In this document: in pieces, positions 1-9,983 of the stretch
Layout: every line of letters starts with the position of its first letter
Numbering within the stretch: position 1 is the stretch's first letter
Source: Alphaproteobacteria bacterium
GTDB taxonomy: Bacteria; Pseudomonadota; Alphaproteobacteria; ATCC43930; CGMCC-115725
Assembly (NCBI GenBank): GCA_028866355.1
Contig: JAGWIH010000043.1
Location: 1 to 10,955, forward strand
Direction of reading: 5' to 3'
Length of the DNA: 10,955 nt
Notes under the pieces: model-generated
The model's input: the letters and a program-made list of their open reading frames with translations, nothing else
The model's database searches: none
What the model was told of the DNA's origin: nothing
Program-made: the position numbers and the translations under genes

Positions 1-1014
1 GCGTTGCCGTCGCTGCTGTTCGCCTTCGCCGCGGTGCCGGGCTCGCTCCTGATCGCGCGGACCGGCGCGGTACCGACGCTCGTCGGAGGGTTGGTGCTGG
101 CGGCGCTTGCTTCGGCCGCGCGCGGCGCCGCCGACAGCGTCGCCACACTCTATCTTTCCACCGTCGCAATGAGCGCCGGCGTCGCCATCATGCAGCCGGC
201 GTTGCCGCCGCTGGTGCGCGCCTGGTGCCCGGACCGCATCGGTTTCGCCACCGCGGTCTATACCAATGGCTTGCTGATCGGCGAGACGTTGCCGGTCGCG
301 TTGACGCTGCCGTTCGTGCTGCCGCTGGTCGGCAGCTGGCGCTGGAGCTTCGTCGTCTGGAGCGTGCCGGTGCTGTTGACCGGTTTGCTCGTCCTGGTGC
401 TGGCGCCGCGCGACGTGCATCCGCGCGTGGGCGAACGGCGGCGCTGGTGGCCCGACTGGAAGAATCCGCTGATCTGGCGCCTCGCCTTCATGCTGGGCGG
501 CACCAACACCGCGTACTTCGCCACCAACACGTTCCTGCCCGACTACCTGCGCGCCACCGGCGACGGACGCTGGATCAGCGCCGCGCTGACCTCGCTCAAT
601 TTCTGCCAGCTGCCGCTGTCGTTCGCCATGCTGGCGCTGGCCGAGAAGCTGGTGCGGCGGCACGCCGCTTATATCGTGCTGGCGTCGCTGGTGCTGGCGA
701 GCGCGGTCGGCCTCGCCTTCATGTCCGGTCCGTGGGTCGTCGTGTGGTCGGGCGTGCTCGGCGGCGCCAATTCGTCGATTCTGGTGTTGATGCTGGCCTT
801 GCCGCCGCTCTTGGCGCGACCCGAGGACGTGCATCGCGTCATCGCCGCGATGTTCACCATCTCCTATCCGACGGCGGTCGTATTTCCGATTCTCGCCGGC
901 TTTGCTTGGGACGCGAGCGGCTGGCCGGGTTTCGCCTTCGTGCCCGCGGCGATCGCCGCGACCGCGATCATCGCCCTGGCGCCGACGATCGACTTCCACC
1001 GCGCCGCGGCCTGA
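1..1014 (+). CDS. MFS transporter, CynX/NimT-like, 5'-truncated by the window edge
   Basis: This is the carboxy-terminal part, about 336 residues, of a major facilitator superfamily inner-membrane permease. The frame is open from base 1, so the true start lies upstream. With usual MFS lengths near 400 residues, roughly the first 60 residues and first helix or so are missing. The visible protein has about eleven hydrophobic stretches. They are split by a charged, tryptophan-rich cytoplasmic loop at about residues 135-157 (RDVHPRVGERRRWWPDWKNP), the usual link between the two six-helix halves. The segment around residues 58-120 (a GVAIMQPALPPLVRAW stretch, then an SWRWSF motif) resembles the cyanate/nitroimidazole permease group (CynX, NimT), but the substrate cannot be read from sequence. 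The gene ends in TGA at 1012-1014, only 6 bp from the stop of the oppositely oriented glnD. There is no visible functional link with its neighbours. The family call is secure; the subfamily is tentative. Confidence 0.85.
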   Translation, partial: ALPSLLFAFAAVPGSLLIARTGAVPTLVGGLVLAALASAARGAADSVATLYLSTVAMSAGVAIMQPALPPLVRAWCPDRIGFATAVYTNGLLIGETLPVALTLPFVLPLVGSWRWSFVVWSVPVLLTGLLVLVLAPRDVHPRVGERRRWWPDWKNPLIWRLAFMLGGTNTAYFATNTFLPDYLRATGDGRWISAALTSLNFCQLPLSFAMLALAEKLVRRHAAYIVLASLVLASAVGLAFMSGPWVVVWSGVLGGANSSILVLMLALPPLLARPEDVHRVIAAMFTISYPTAVVFPILAGFAWDASGWPGFAFVPAAIAATAIIALAPTIDFHRAAA

Positions 1015-1020
1015 GCCGCG

Positions 1021-3774
1021 CTATTCGGCGGCGACCGTCGGGTTCTGCGCCGGCTCCTCGGCGAGCGCGCCGAGCAGGCCTTCGCGAACGGTCTTGAGCC
1101 GCGTCTCGTCCTCGATCTTGTGGCCGAAAAGATCCTTCACGTAGAAGACGTCGACCACCTTTTCGCCGTAAGTCGAGATCTTGGCGCTCGAGATCTGCAG
1201 GTTGAGCGCCGTCAGCGCGCGCGTCACCTGGAACAGCAGGCCCGGCCGGTCGCGGCCGTTCACTTCGATGACGGTGTGGGCACGGCTTGCATTGTTGTTG
1301 ACGATGACGCGCGGCGGCACCGCCAGCGTGCGCGTCCGCGCCGGGATCGGCTGCGGCCGCGCGAGTTCCACATGCGCCTTGATCGCGCCCGACAGCACGC
1401 CTTCGAGCGTGGCCGACAGCCGCGCGAGGCGCTCCGGCTGGTCGAAGGCGCCGCCGGCCTGGTCCTGCACCGTGAAGGTGTCGAGCGCCATGCCGTTCTG
1501 CATGGTGAGAATCTTGGCATCGACGATGTTGGCGCCGGCAATCGCCAGGGCGCCGGCGATGCGCGAAAACAGGCCGGCGTGGTCGGCGGTGTAGAGCGTG
1601 ACTTCGGTGACCGCGCGATCGGGATCGACCCGCGTTTCGATCGTGAGCAGCTTGTTGTCGCGCTCGGCGGCGCGGATGAGGCGCGCGTGCCGTGCCATGG
1701 TTTCGGGCTCGAACGACAACCAATAGAACGGATAGCCCTTGGCGATGAAGCTGTCGATTTCCTCGGGCGTGAAGTCGCCGAGCAGCTGCTTGACCGCCGC
1801 CTGCGCCGCGGCGATACGTTGACCGCGCGCCTCGTCGACGAGCCCGCCGGCCATCAGCTCCGCGGCGCGGCTATAAAGTTCGCGCAGCAACGTCGCTTTC
1901 CAGCCGTTCCACACCTTGGGTCCGACGGCGCGGATATCGACCGTCGTCAGCACCAGCAACAGTTTGAGCCGCTCGGGCGACTGCACGCGCTCGACGAAAT
2001 CCGAGATCGTCTTCGGATCGTCGACGTCGAGCTTGAAGGCGGTCGCGCTCATCAGCAGATGCCAGCGCACCAGCCAGGCGACGGTCTCGGTTTCCTCGGC
2101 CGACAAACCCAGCCGCGGACCGAGCTTTTGCGCCACCTCCTCGCCCAAAACCGAATGGTCGCCGCCGCGGCCCTTGGCGATGTCGTGGCACAGCACCGCG
2201 AGATAGAGCGCGCGGCGCGAGCCGGCGTCGATCGTCGGCATCAGCGCGGTCGAGAGCGGCAGCTCGTCCGCCAGCAGGCCTTTCTCGATTTTCGCCAGGA
2301 TGCCGATGGCGAAGATGGTGTGCTCGTCGACGGTGTAGATGTGATACATGTCGTACTGCATTTGTGCCACGACACGGCCGAAATCCGGCACGAAACGGCC
2401 GAAGACGCCGGCCTCGTTGAGGCGACGCAGCGCGACCTCGGGGTCCTTGCGCGAAGTCAAAATCTCCATGAACAGCCGGTTGGCTTCCGGATCGGCGCGC
2501 AAATTGTTGTCGATCAGCCGCAGATTGTGCGTGATCAGCCGCAGGGCGTGCGGATGGATGTCGAGCTCGTGTTCCTCGGCGACATGGAAGAGGCGCAACA
2601 GATCGACCCGATCGCGGCGGAACGCATCCTCGCCGTCGACGTCGACGCGGCCGCCTTCGACGACAAAGCCGTCGAGCGTCTTGGCGCCGCCCCACGGCCG
2701 CCACGCCAGCAACGGCCGCGCTTTGTGCTCGGATTCAAGCACAGCGCAAATGATGCGCGTCAGATCGCCGACATCCTTGGCGACGAGAAAATAATGTTTC
2801 ATGAAGCGTTCGACGCCGCGCGTGCCGGCATGATCGGTGTAACCCATCAGGCGGCCGATCTCGGCCTGATGCTCGAAGGTCAGCCGGTCTTCGGCGCGGC
2901 CGGCGAGGAAATGCAGGTGGACGCGCACCGTCCAAAGGAAATTCTGCGCCCGGGCGAAGCGCGCCGCTTCGTCGTCGGAGAACACCTTGAGCTCGACCAG
3001 CTTCGAGACGTCGTCGACGCGATAGGCGAACTTGGCGATCCAGAACAGCGTATGCAGATCGCGCAGGCCGCCCTTGCCCTCCTTGACGTTGGGCTCAACC
3101 AGGTAGCGTGAATCGCCGAGCCGCTGATGGCGCTCGTTGCGCTCGGCGAGCTTGTCCTTGACGTATGGCGCGGCGTTGCCCTTGACGATCTCGGCGTCGA
3201 ACGCCGCCTTCATCGCGTCGAAGATCGTCTGCTCGCCCCAGATGTAGCGCGCTTCGAGAATTGCGGTGCGGATCGTGAGGTCGGCCTTGGCCTGAGCGAT
3301 GGTCTCGTTGATCGAACGCGTCGATTGGCCGACTTTCAATCCCAGGTCCCAGAGCACGTAGAGCATGTACTCGACGACCTGCTCGGTATGCGGCGTCGCC
3401 TTGTAGGGCAGCAGGAACAGCAGATCGACGTCGGAAAACGGCGCGAGTTCGCCGCGGCCGTAGCCGCCGACCGCGACCAGCGCCATGCGTTCGCCTTCGG
3501 TCGGGTTCGCGGCGCGATAGACGTGGCCGACGGTGAAGTCGTAGAGCACGCGGATCAGCTGATCCATCAGGAAGCAGAGCGCGTGCGCCGCGTCGGTGCC
3601 CGAACCGTCGGTGTCGAAGCGTTGACGAATCTCGGCGCGGCCGGCGGCCAGCGCCTCCTTGAGGAAGGCAACCAGTTGCGGCTGGTTCGGCGTGCCGTTT
3701 TCGGCGAGTTCGTCGAGCCGCGCCAGCAGGCTGCGGCGATCGACCACCGCGCGCGGCCGGTTGATGGCGTGCAT
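1021..3774 (-). CDS. glnD: Bifunctional [protein-PII] uridylyltransferase / uridylyl-removing enzyme
   Basis: The 917-residue cytoplasmic protein has the full GlnD layout and normal family length. A nucleotidyltransferase domain carries GGYGRGEL at 103-110 and the metal-binding D-V-D at 115-117. The GlnD-typical EPNVKEGKGGLRDL stretch is at 227-240. An HD phosphohydrolase domain has its H-D pair at 530-531 (LCHDIAKGRGGDHS). Two ACT domains lie at about 724-800 and 834-905, each with a D-x-x-G-L-x-x-x-x-x-x-A core. In known GlnD proteins the first domain uridylylates PII (GlnB/GlnK) when glutamine is low, the HD domain removes UMP when glutamine is high, and the ACT domains sense glutamine. 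All key motifs are intact. The ATG start is the farthest upstream possible, because an in-frame TAA lies three codons before it (3784-3786). No clear Shine-Dalgarno sequence precedes it. It follows mutS by 53 bp on the same strand and is probably co-transcribed with it. Confidence 0.97.
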   Translation of the reverse strand: MHAINRPRAVVDRRSLLARLDELAENGTPNQPQLVAFLKEALAAGRAEIRQRFDTDGSGTDAAHALCFLMDQLIRVLYDFTVGHVYRAANPTEGERMALVAVGGYGRGELAPFSDVDLLFLLPYKATPHTEQVVEYMLYVLWDLGLKVGQSTRSINETIAQAKADLTIRTAILEARYIWGEQTIFDAMKAAFDAEIVKGNAAPYVKDKLAERNERHQRLGDSRYLVEPNVKEGKGGLRDLHTLFWIAKFAYRVDDVSKLVELKVFSDDEAARFARAQNFLWTVRVHLHFLAGRAEDRLTFEHQAEIGRLMGYTDHAGTRGVERFMKHYFLVAKDVGDLTRIICAVLESEHKARPLLAWRPWGGAKTLDGFVVEGGRVDVDGEDAFRRDRVDLLRLFHVAEEHELDIHPHALRLITHNLRLIDNNLRADPEANRLFMEILTSRKDPEVALRRLNEAGVFGRFVPDFGRVVAQMQYDMYHIYTVDEHTIFAIGILAKIEKGLLADELPLSTALMPTIDAGSRRALYLAVLCHDIAKGRGGDHSVLGEEVAQKLGPRLGLSAEETETVAWLVRWHLLMSATAFKLDVDDPKTISDFVERVQSPERLKLLLVLTTVDIRAVGPKVWNGWKATLLRELYSRAAELMAGGLVDEARGQRIAAAQAAVKQLLGDFTPEEIDSFIAKGYPFYWLSFEPETMARHARLIRAAERDNKLLTIETRVDPDRAVTEVTLYTADHAGLFSRIAGALAIAGANIVDAKILTMQNGMALDTFTVQDQAGGAFDQPERLARLSATLEGVLSGAIKAHVELARPQPIPARTRTLAVPPRVIVNNNASRAHTVIEVNGRDRPGLLFQVTRALTALNLQISSAKISTYGEKVVDVFYVKDLFGHKIEDETRLKTVREGLLGALAEEPAQNPTVAAE

Positions 3775-3799
3775 GGCGCCAGTTTACACGGACGGCGCC
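3775..3799 (-). repeat. GC-rich inverted repeat abutting the glnD start codon
   Basis: GGCGCC occurs at 3775-3780 and again at 3794-3799, separated by 13 bases. Because GGCGCC is its own reverse complement, the two copies can pair as a 6-bp all-GC stem. In the mutS-glnD transcript this stem would end directly against the glnD ATG, in a stretch with no recognisable Shine-Dalgarno. It is not followed by a T-run, so it is unlikely to be a terminator. A role in limiting glnD translation is only inference; a six-base GC palindrome can recur by chance in DNA this rich in GC. Confidence 0.3.
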
Positions 3800-3827
3800 G
3801 TTCTGTCGCGCCGGGCGGCTGCGAAAT

Positions 3828-6521
<2,694 letters not shown>

Positions 6522-6620
6522 GCGCGCAAGCTAGCACCTAGGCCGCGCGCGGCAAACCGGCGGGGCACCGTGGCCGCAGACAACTGCCGCTGGCACCAGA
6601 GAGAGGCTACACTAGCCAAC

Positions 6621-6653
6621 ATGCGGGCGATCCGACTGGGAGCGGGACGATGA
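6621..6653 (+). CDS. Possible ten-codon leader ORF overlapping the phoR start
   Basis: An ATG at 6621 opens a short frame encoding MRAIRLGAGR and ending in TGA at 6651-6653. That stop overlaps the phoR ATG (6650-6652) in an ATGA junction, the arrangement typical of translational coupling. A purine-rich GAGAGG lies at 6601-6606, but 14 bases from the ATG is too far for a good Shine-Dalgarno. A weak -10-like TACACT at 6608-6613 would put transcription initiation close to this ATG. The phoR start has its own GGGAG, which lies inside this ORF. It could be a genuine leader peptide or simply a chance frame; chance is at least as likely. Confidence 0.2.
   Translation: MRAIRLGAGR
6638..6642 (+). promoter_or_regulatory. 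Shine-Dalgarno deciding the phoR start
   Basis: GGGAG lies seven bases before the ATG at 6650 and supports that codon as the phoR start. Confidence 0.6.
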
Positions 6654-8053
6654 ATACGCCGGCGCGGGTGCTGCTGGGCGGCTTGGTGACGGCGTTACCC
6701 CCGTTCGCCGTGCTAGCGGTTCTCGTGCTGGGCGATTGGCTGGCGCCGGGACCGGCGCTGATCGCCGCCGCGGCAGTTTACGTCGGCATCACGTTACTTC
6801 TCGCGCCGCTGGTCGGTGGCGTCGCCGGTGTGCGCCGCGCGCTCGACCGCATGGCAGCGAACGAGCCTGCGCCGGAAGTCCAGAGCCTGAGCCCGTCCGT
6901 GCGGGATCTGTGGCTGGCGCTCGGCCGGTGGGCGCGGAGCATGCGCGGCGAAATCAAGGCGCGCGATAGCGCGCTGAAATCGGCGCGCTCGGTGCTGGCA
7001 ACCTTGCCGGAGCCGCTGCTGCTGCTCGACGCCAACCGTCGCGTGGTGCGGGCCAATACGGCGGCCACGATCCTCTTCGGCGAACACATCGAGGGCCGCG
7101 ATCTCGCCGGCGTGCTGCGTCATCCGGCGGTGCTGGCGGCGACCGACCAGGTCCTGAAGAGCGAGACGGCGCGCACCGTCGAATTCGAGCTGACCAGCCC
7201 GGTCGAGCGGCATTTGCGGGCGGTGGTGGCGCGACTGATACCCGAGGCCGAAGGCGCCGCCGCGGTCTTGGTGCTGCACGATCTCACCGAGTTGAAACGC
7301 GCCGAGCGGCTGCGCGCCGACTTCGTCGCCAACGCCAGCCATGAGCTGCGCACGCCCCTGGCCACCCTGGTCGGCTTCATCGAAACGCTGCGCGGCCCGG
7401 CGCGCGAGGATACGGCGGCGCGCGACCGCTTTCTCGGAATCATGGCCGAACAGGGCGCGCGGATGACGCGACTGGTCGAGGATCTGCTGTCGCTGTCGCG
7501 CATCGAGATGAACGAGCACCGGGCGCCGACCGAGGCGGTGCGCATCGAAAACACGTTGCGCCAAGCGGCCGACCCGCTGGAACCGCGCGCCAAGGCACGC
7601 AGCATGCGGTTCGTCTTCGACATTGCGCCCGATCTGCCGCCGGTCGCCGGCGACCCCGACGAGCTGGTGCAGGTGTTCCAGAACCTGTTCGACAACGCGC
7701 TCAAATACGGCGATCAGGGTACGACCATCGAAATCGTGGCGCGGCCCTCGACCCGGGCGCTGAGCGGCGCGCGACCCGGCGACCGCGGCGGGGTCGCGGT
7801 CGCCGTACGCGACCACGGCGCCGGCATCGCGCACGAGCACATTCCACGGCTGACCGAACGCTTCTATCGGGTGGATGCGGCACGGTCGCGGGCGTTGGGC
7901 GGAACCGGCCTCGGTCTCGCCATCGTTAAGCATATTGTCGGCCACCACCGCGGCGCTTTCGAGATCGACAGCGAGCTTGGCCAGGGCTCGGTTTTCACAG
8001 TGTATCTGCCGGTCGCGACCAATCAAAAAATACCAGCCGGAACAGCGGCTTAA
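6650..8053 (+). CDS. phoR: Phosphate regulon sensor histidine kinase PhoR
   Basis: The 467-residue membrane-bound histidine kinase has PhoR architecture. Two hydrophobic helices near the amino end (about 8-30 and 34-58) are separated by almost no periplasmic loop, so no external ligand domain exists. A PAS-like domain spans about 112-210. The dimerisation domain has NASHELRTPL with the phospho-acceptor H231. The ATP-binding domain shows the N box (NLFDNALKY, N345/N349), G1 box DHGAGI (388-393), F box around F405, and G2 box GGTGLGLAI (417-425). In the known pathway PhoR phosphorylates PhoB when phosphate is scarce and dephosphorylates it when the Pst transporter/PhoU complex signals sufficiency. 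Placement directly before pstCAB-phoU supports PhoR over other kinases of this class. A charged, glycine-rich insert (about 367-381) sits between the N and G1 boxes. PhoB is not in the window and is expected beyond phoU. Confidence 0.95.
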   Translation: MNTPARVLLGGLVTALPPFAVLAVLVLGDWLAPGPALIAAAAVYVGITLLLAPLVGGVAGVRRALDRMAANEPAPEVQSLSPSVRDLWLALGRWARSMRGEIKARDSALKSARSVLATLPEPLLLLDANRRVVRANTAATILFGEHIEGRDLAGVLRHPAVLAATDQVLKSETARTVEFELTSPVERHLRAVVARLIPEAEGAAAVLVLHDLTELKRAERLRADFVANASHELRTPLATLVGFIETLRGPAREDTAARDRFLGIMAEQGARMTRLVEDLLSLSRIEMNEHRAPTEAVRIENTLRQAADPLEPRAKARSMRFVFDIAPDLPPVAGDPDELVQVFQNLFDNALKYGDQGTTIEIVARPSTRALSGARPGDRGGVAVAVRDHGAGIAHEHIPRLTERFYRVDAARSRALGGTGLGLAIVKHIVGHHRGAFEIDSELGQGSVFTVYLPVATNQKIPAGTAA

Positions 8054-8078
8054 ATCGATCTCCAGCAATTCCCGGCGA

Positions 8079-8118
8079 CTGTCATAAAAGCGCAATGGAA
8101 GGCGCGTAACCCTGTCGC
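8079..8118 (+). promoter_or_regulatory. Probable Pho box (PhoB-binding site) upstream of pstC
   Basis: The Pho box is built from CTGTCAT heptamers repeated every 11 bp with A-rich 4-bp linkers. A perfect CTGTCAT at 8079-8085 is followed by the linker AAAA. At exactly three 11-bp steps downstream, 8112-8118, is CTGTCGC (5 of 7 matches). The two units between are weak: GCGCAAT at 8090-8096 (3 of 7) and GGCGCGT at 8101-8107 (2 of 7). The site lies in the phoR-pstC spacer, about 30 bp before the pstC GTG, where a PhoB-activated promoter would be expected. The motif is directly visible; PhoB binding is inferred from the family. No convincing -10 hexamer was identified. Confidence 0.6.
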
Positions 8119-8148
8119 ACGGAAAGAATTGGAAAGACGGGGAACAGC

Positions 8149-9141
8149 GTGGAGGCTCGTTTGCACGGCCCGCCGGCAGTTGCCGCTGCGGGGCTCGCGC
8201 CCCACGCCATGCGGCGCCAACGCCTGGGCGACACAGTTTTCCGTGGCCTGACCCAGACGTTCGCGATCGGCGTCCTGGTGTTGCTCGCCGGGGTCATTCT
8301 ATCGCTGGCGGCAGGCGCGATGCCCGCCTTCCGCAAATTCGGTTTCTTCGGCTTCCTTGTCAGCGACGCGTGGAATCCCGTCAAAGACAATTTTGGCGCG
8401 TTACCGGCGATCTACGGCACGGTCCTGAGCGCGCTGATCGCCATGCTGCTGGCGGTGCCGGTGGCCTTCGGCATCGCCATCTTCCTGACCGAGCTTTGCC
8501 CGCCCGTGCTGCGCCGGCCGCTCGGCATGCTGATCGAGCTGCTGGCGGCGATCCCCAGCATCATCTACGGCGTCTGGGGTTTGCTCGTAGTGGCGCCCGT
8601 GTTGCAAACGACGCTGCAACCGTTCCTGATCGACACAATCGGCAACATTCCGATCGTCGGCGCGCTATTCCAGGGCCCGCCCTACGGCCTGGGCATGTTG
8701 ACGGCCGGCATGATCCTCGCGGTGATGGTGCTGCCGTTCATCGCCGCCGTGATCCGCGACGTCTTCATGACCGTGCCGGCGATGCTGCGCGAAAGCGCCT
8801 ACGGCATGGGCGCGACCACCGCCGAGGTGGTACGGGCCATTGTCATTCCGCATTCGCGCGTCGGCATCGTTGGCGGCGTGATGCTGGGCCTTGGCCGCGC
8901 GCTGGGCGAGACCATGGCGGTGACCTTCGTCATCGGTAACGCCCATCACATCCGGGCGTCGCTGCTGGCGCCGGGCACGACGATCTCGGCGACGCTCGCC
9001 AACGAATTCACCGAGGCGGTCAGCGACACTTACACCTCGTCTCTGATCGCCCTCGGACTCATCCTCTTCGTCATCACCTTGATCGTCCTGGCGATCGCCA
9101 ACTTCATGCTGTGGCGCTTGTCGGCAAAGGAGGCCGCGTGA
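8149..9141 (+). CDS. pstC: Phosphate ABC transporter permease PstC
   Basis: This is an inner-membrane permease subunit of the high-affinity phosphate importer, 330 residues from the GTG start, normal for PstC. After a short hydrophilic leader, about six hydrophobic helices are present. Family landmarks are the WNPVKDNFGALPAIYGT stretch at 75-91, the ABC-coupling EAA-type loop at about 215-240 (ESAYGMGATTAEVVRAIVIP) and the GRALGETMAVTFVIGN segment at 249-264. With PstA it forms the phosphate channel; PstS delivers the ligand and PstB powers transport. The start is uncertain. GTG at 8149 has GGGGAA four bases upstream, but a TTG at 8161 has a better-placed GGAGG. ATG at 8209 lacks any Shine-Dalgarno. 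The choice affects only the leader before the first helix. Expression is probably induced by PhoB through the upstream Pho box. Its TGA overlaps the pstA start by four bases. Confidence 0.95.
   Translation: MEARLHGPPAVAAAGLAPHAMRRQRLGDTVFRGLTQTFAIGVLVLLAGVILSLAAGAMPAFRKFGFFGFLVSDAWNPVKDNFGALPAIYGTVLSALIAMLLAVPVAFGIAIFLTELCPPVLRRPLGMLIELLAAIPSIIYGVWGLLVVAPVLQTTLQPFLIDTIGNIPIVGALFQGPPYGLGMLTAGMILAVMVLPFIAAVIRDVFMTVPAMLRESAYGMGATTAEVVRAIVIPHSRVGIVGGVMLGLGRALGETMAVTFVIGNAHHIRASLLAPGTTISATLANEFTEAVSDTYTSSLIALGLILFVITLIVLAIANFMLWRLSAKEAA
8151..8155 (+). promoter_or_regulatory. Strong Shine-Dalgarno that could favour an internal TTG start of pstC
   Basis: GGAGG sits five bases before an in-frame TTG at 8161-8163, an ideal spacing. 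It begins within the candidate GTG start codon (8149-8151). If used, PstC would begin at Leu-5 of the longer version and have 326 residues. Confidence 0.4.
9126..9133 (+). promoter_or_regulatory. Shine-Dalgarno that fixes the pstA start
   Basis: AAAGGAGG at the end of pstC lies four bases before GTG 9138. It picks that codon over the upstream in-frame ATG at 9111, which would add nine residues and extend the overlap with pstC to 31 bp. Confidence 0.7.
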
Positions 9142-9983
9142 TCAGTATTTACGCGCGCCGCCGTGCGGCCAACTTCACCATCATGTCGCTGTCGCTGCTG
9201 GCGACCGCAACCGGCTTGCTGGTGTTGTTCCTCATCCTGTGGTCGCTCCTGCGTCACGGCCTGCCGGCCTTTTCCGCCAATTTCTTCACGAAGAACACGC
9301 CCGCGCCTGGCAATGTCGGCGGCCTGCTCAATGCCTTCTACGGCAGCTTCATGATGACCCTGGTGGGGACGGCGGTCGGCGTGCCGATCGGCATCCTGAC
9401 GGGCACCTACCTCGCCGAATTCGCCCGCGGCTCACACCTGGCCCAGGCGGTGCGTTTCATCAACGACATCCTGCTGTCGGCGCCGTCGATCGTCATTGGC
9501 CTGTTCGTTTACGGAGTGATGGTCGTCCGTATGGGCCATTTCTCGGCTTGGGCCGGTTCTGCGGCGCTCGCCATCATCTTCGTGCCGGTGGTGGTGCGCA
9601 CCACGGAGAACATGCTGACGCTGGTGCCCGGGGGCCTGCGTGAGGCGGCGGTGGCATTGGGCGCGCCGCAGTGGAAGGTCATCGTCATGGTGGTCTATCG
9701 CGCCGCGATGCAGGGCATGCTGACCGGCGTGATGCTGGCGATCGCGCGGATCGCGGGCGAAACGGCGCCGCTGCTGTTCACCGCCTTCGGCAACAATTTC
9801 TGGAGCGCCAACATGAATGCGCCGATGGCCAATCTGCCGGTGGTCATCTTCCAGTTCGCGCTCAGTCCCTATGCGGATTGGCAGCTCTTGGCTTGGGGCG
9901 GCGCATTGCTCATCACCCTCGTGATCCTCGCACTGAACATCGTCGCGCGGATGGTTGCCAATTGGAGCAGCTTCGGCAAATGA
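9138..9983 (+). CDS. pstA: Phosphate ABC transporter permease PstA
   Basis: This is the second inner-membrane permease subunit of the phosphate importer, 281 residues, typical of PstA. It has about six hydrophobic helices. The EAA-type coupling loop is at about 167-190 (LREAAVALGAPQWKVIVMVV), which contacts the PstB ATPase. The PstA-typical ARIAGETAPLLFTAFGNN stretch follows at 203-220. The NTPAPGNVGGLLNAFYGS region (53-70) precedes the first channel helix pair. I chose the GTG at 9138 because it forms a GTGA overlap with the pstC stop and is preceded by a near-perfect Shine-Dalgarno; the ATG at 9111 is in frame but less likely. The gene ends in an ATGA overlap with pstB, so pstC, pstA and pstB are almost certainly translated in step from one mRNA. 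Confidence 0.95.
   Translation: MISIYARRRAANFTIMSLSLLATATGLLVLFLILWSLLRHGLPAFSANFFTKNTPAPGNVGGLLNAFYGSFMMTLVGTAVGVPIGILTGTYLAEFARGSHLAQAVRFINDILLSAPSIVIGLFVYGVMVVRMGHFSAWAGSAALAIIFVPVVVRTTENMLTLVPGGLREAAVALGAPQWKVIVMVVYRAAMQGMLTGVMLAIARIAGETAPLLFTAFGNNFWSANMNAPMANLPVVIFQFALSPYADWQLLAWGGALLITLVILALNIVARMVANWSSFGK

Noticed and set aside
1120..3111. A 663-codon open frame on the plus strand, antisense to glnD
   Set aside because: It lies wholly inside a gene with all GlnD motifs intact. Its translation is rich in Arg, Asp, Gln and Ala with no recognisable domain, as expected when the opposite strand of a high-GC gene is read; long antisense frames are common in such DNA.
6522..6649. A Pho box or strong promoter between mutS and phoR
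   Set aside because: No CTGTCAT-like unit is present on either strand, and only a weak -10-like TACACT was seen without a matching -35, so no promoter feature was called.
6794..8095. A 433-codon open frame on the minus strand, antisense to phoR
   Set aside because: It mirrors the well-supported phoR gene, has low-complexity Arg/Gln/His-rich sequence and no recognisable domain.
9671..9979. Upstream extension of the pstB frame by 103 codons into pstA
   Set aside because: The extra sequence is Arg/Asp-rich out-of-frame reading of pstA, and the ATGA junction at 9980 provides a natural start.
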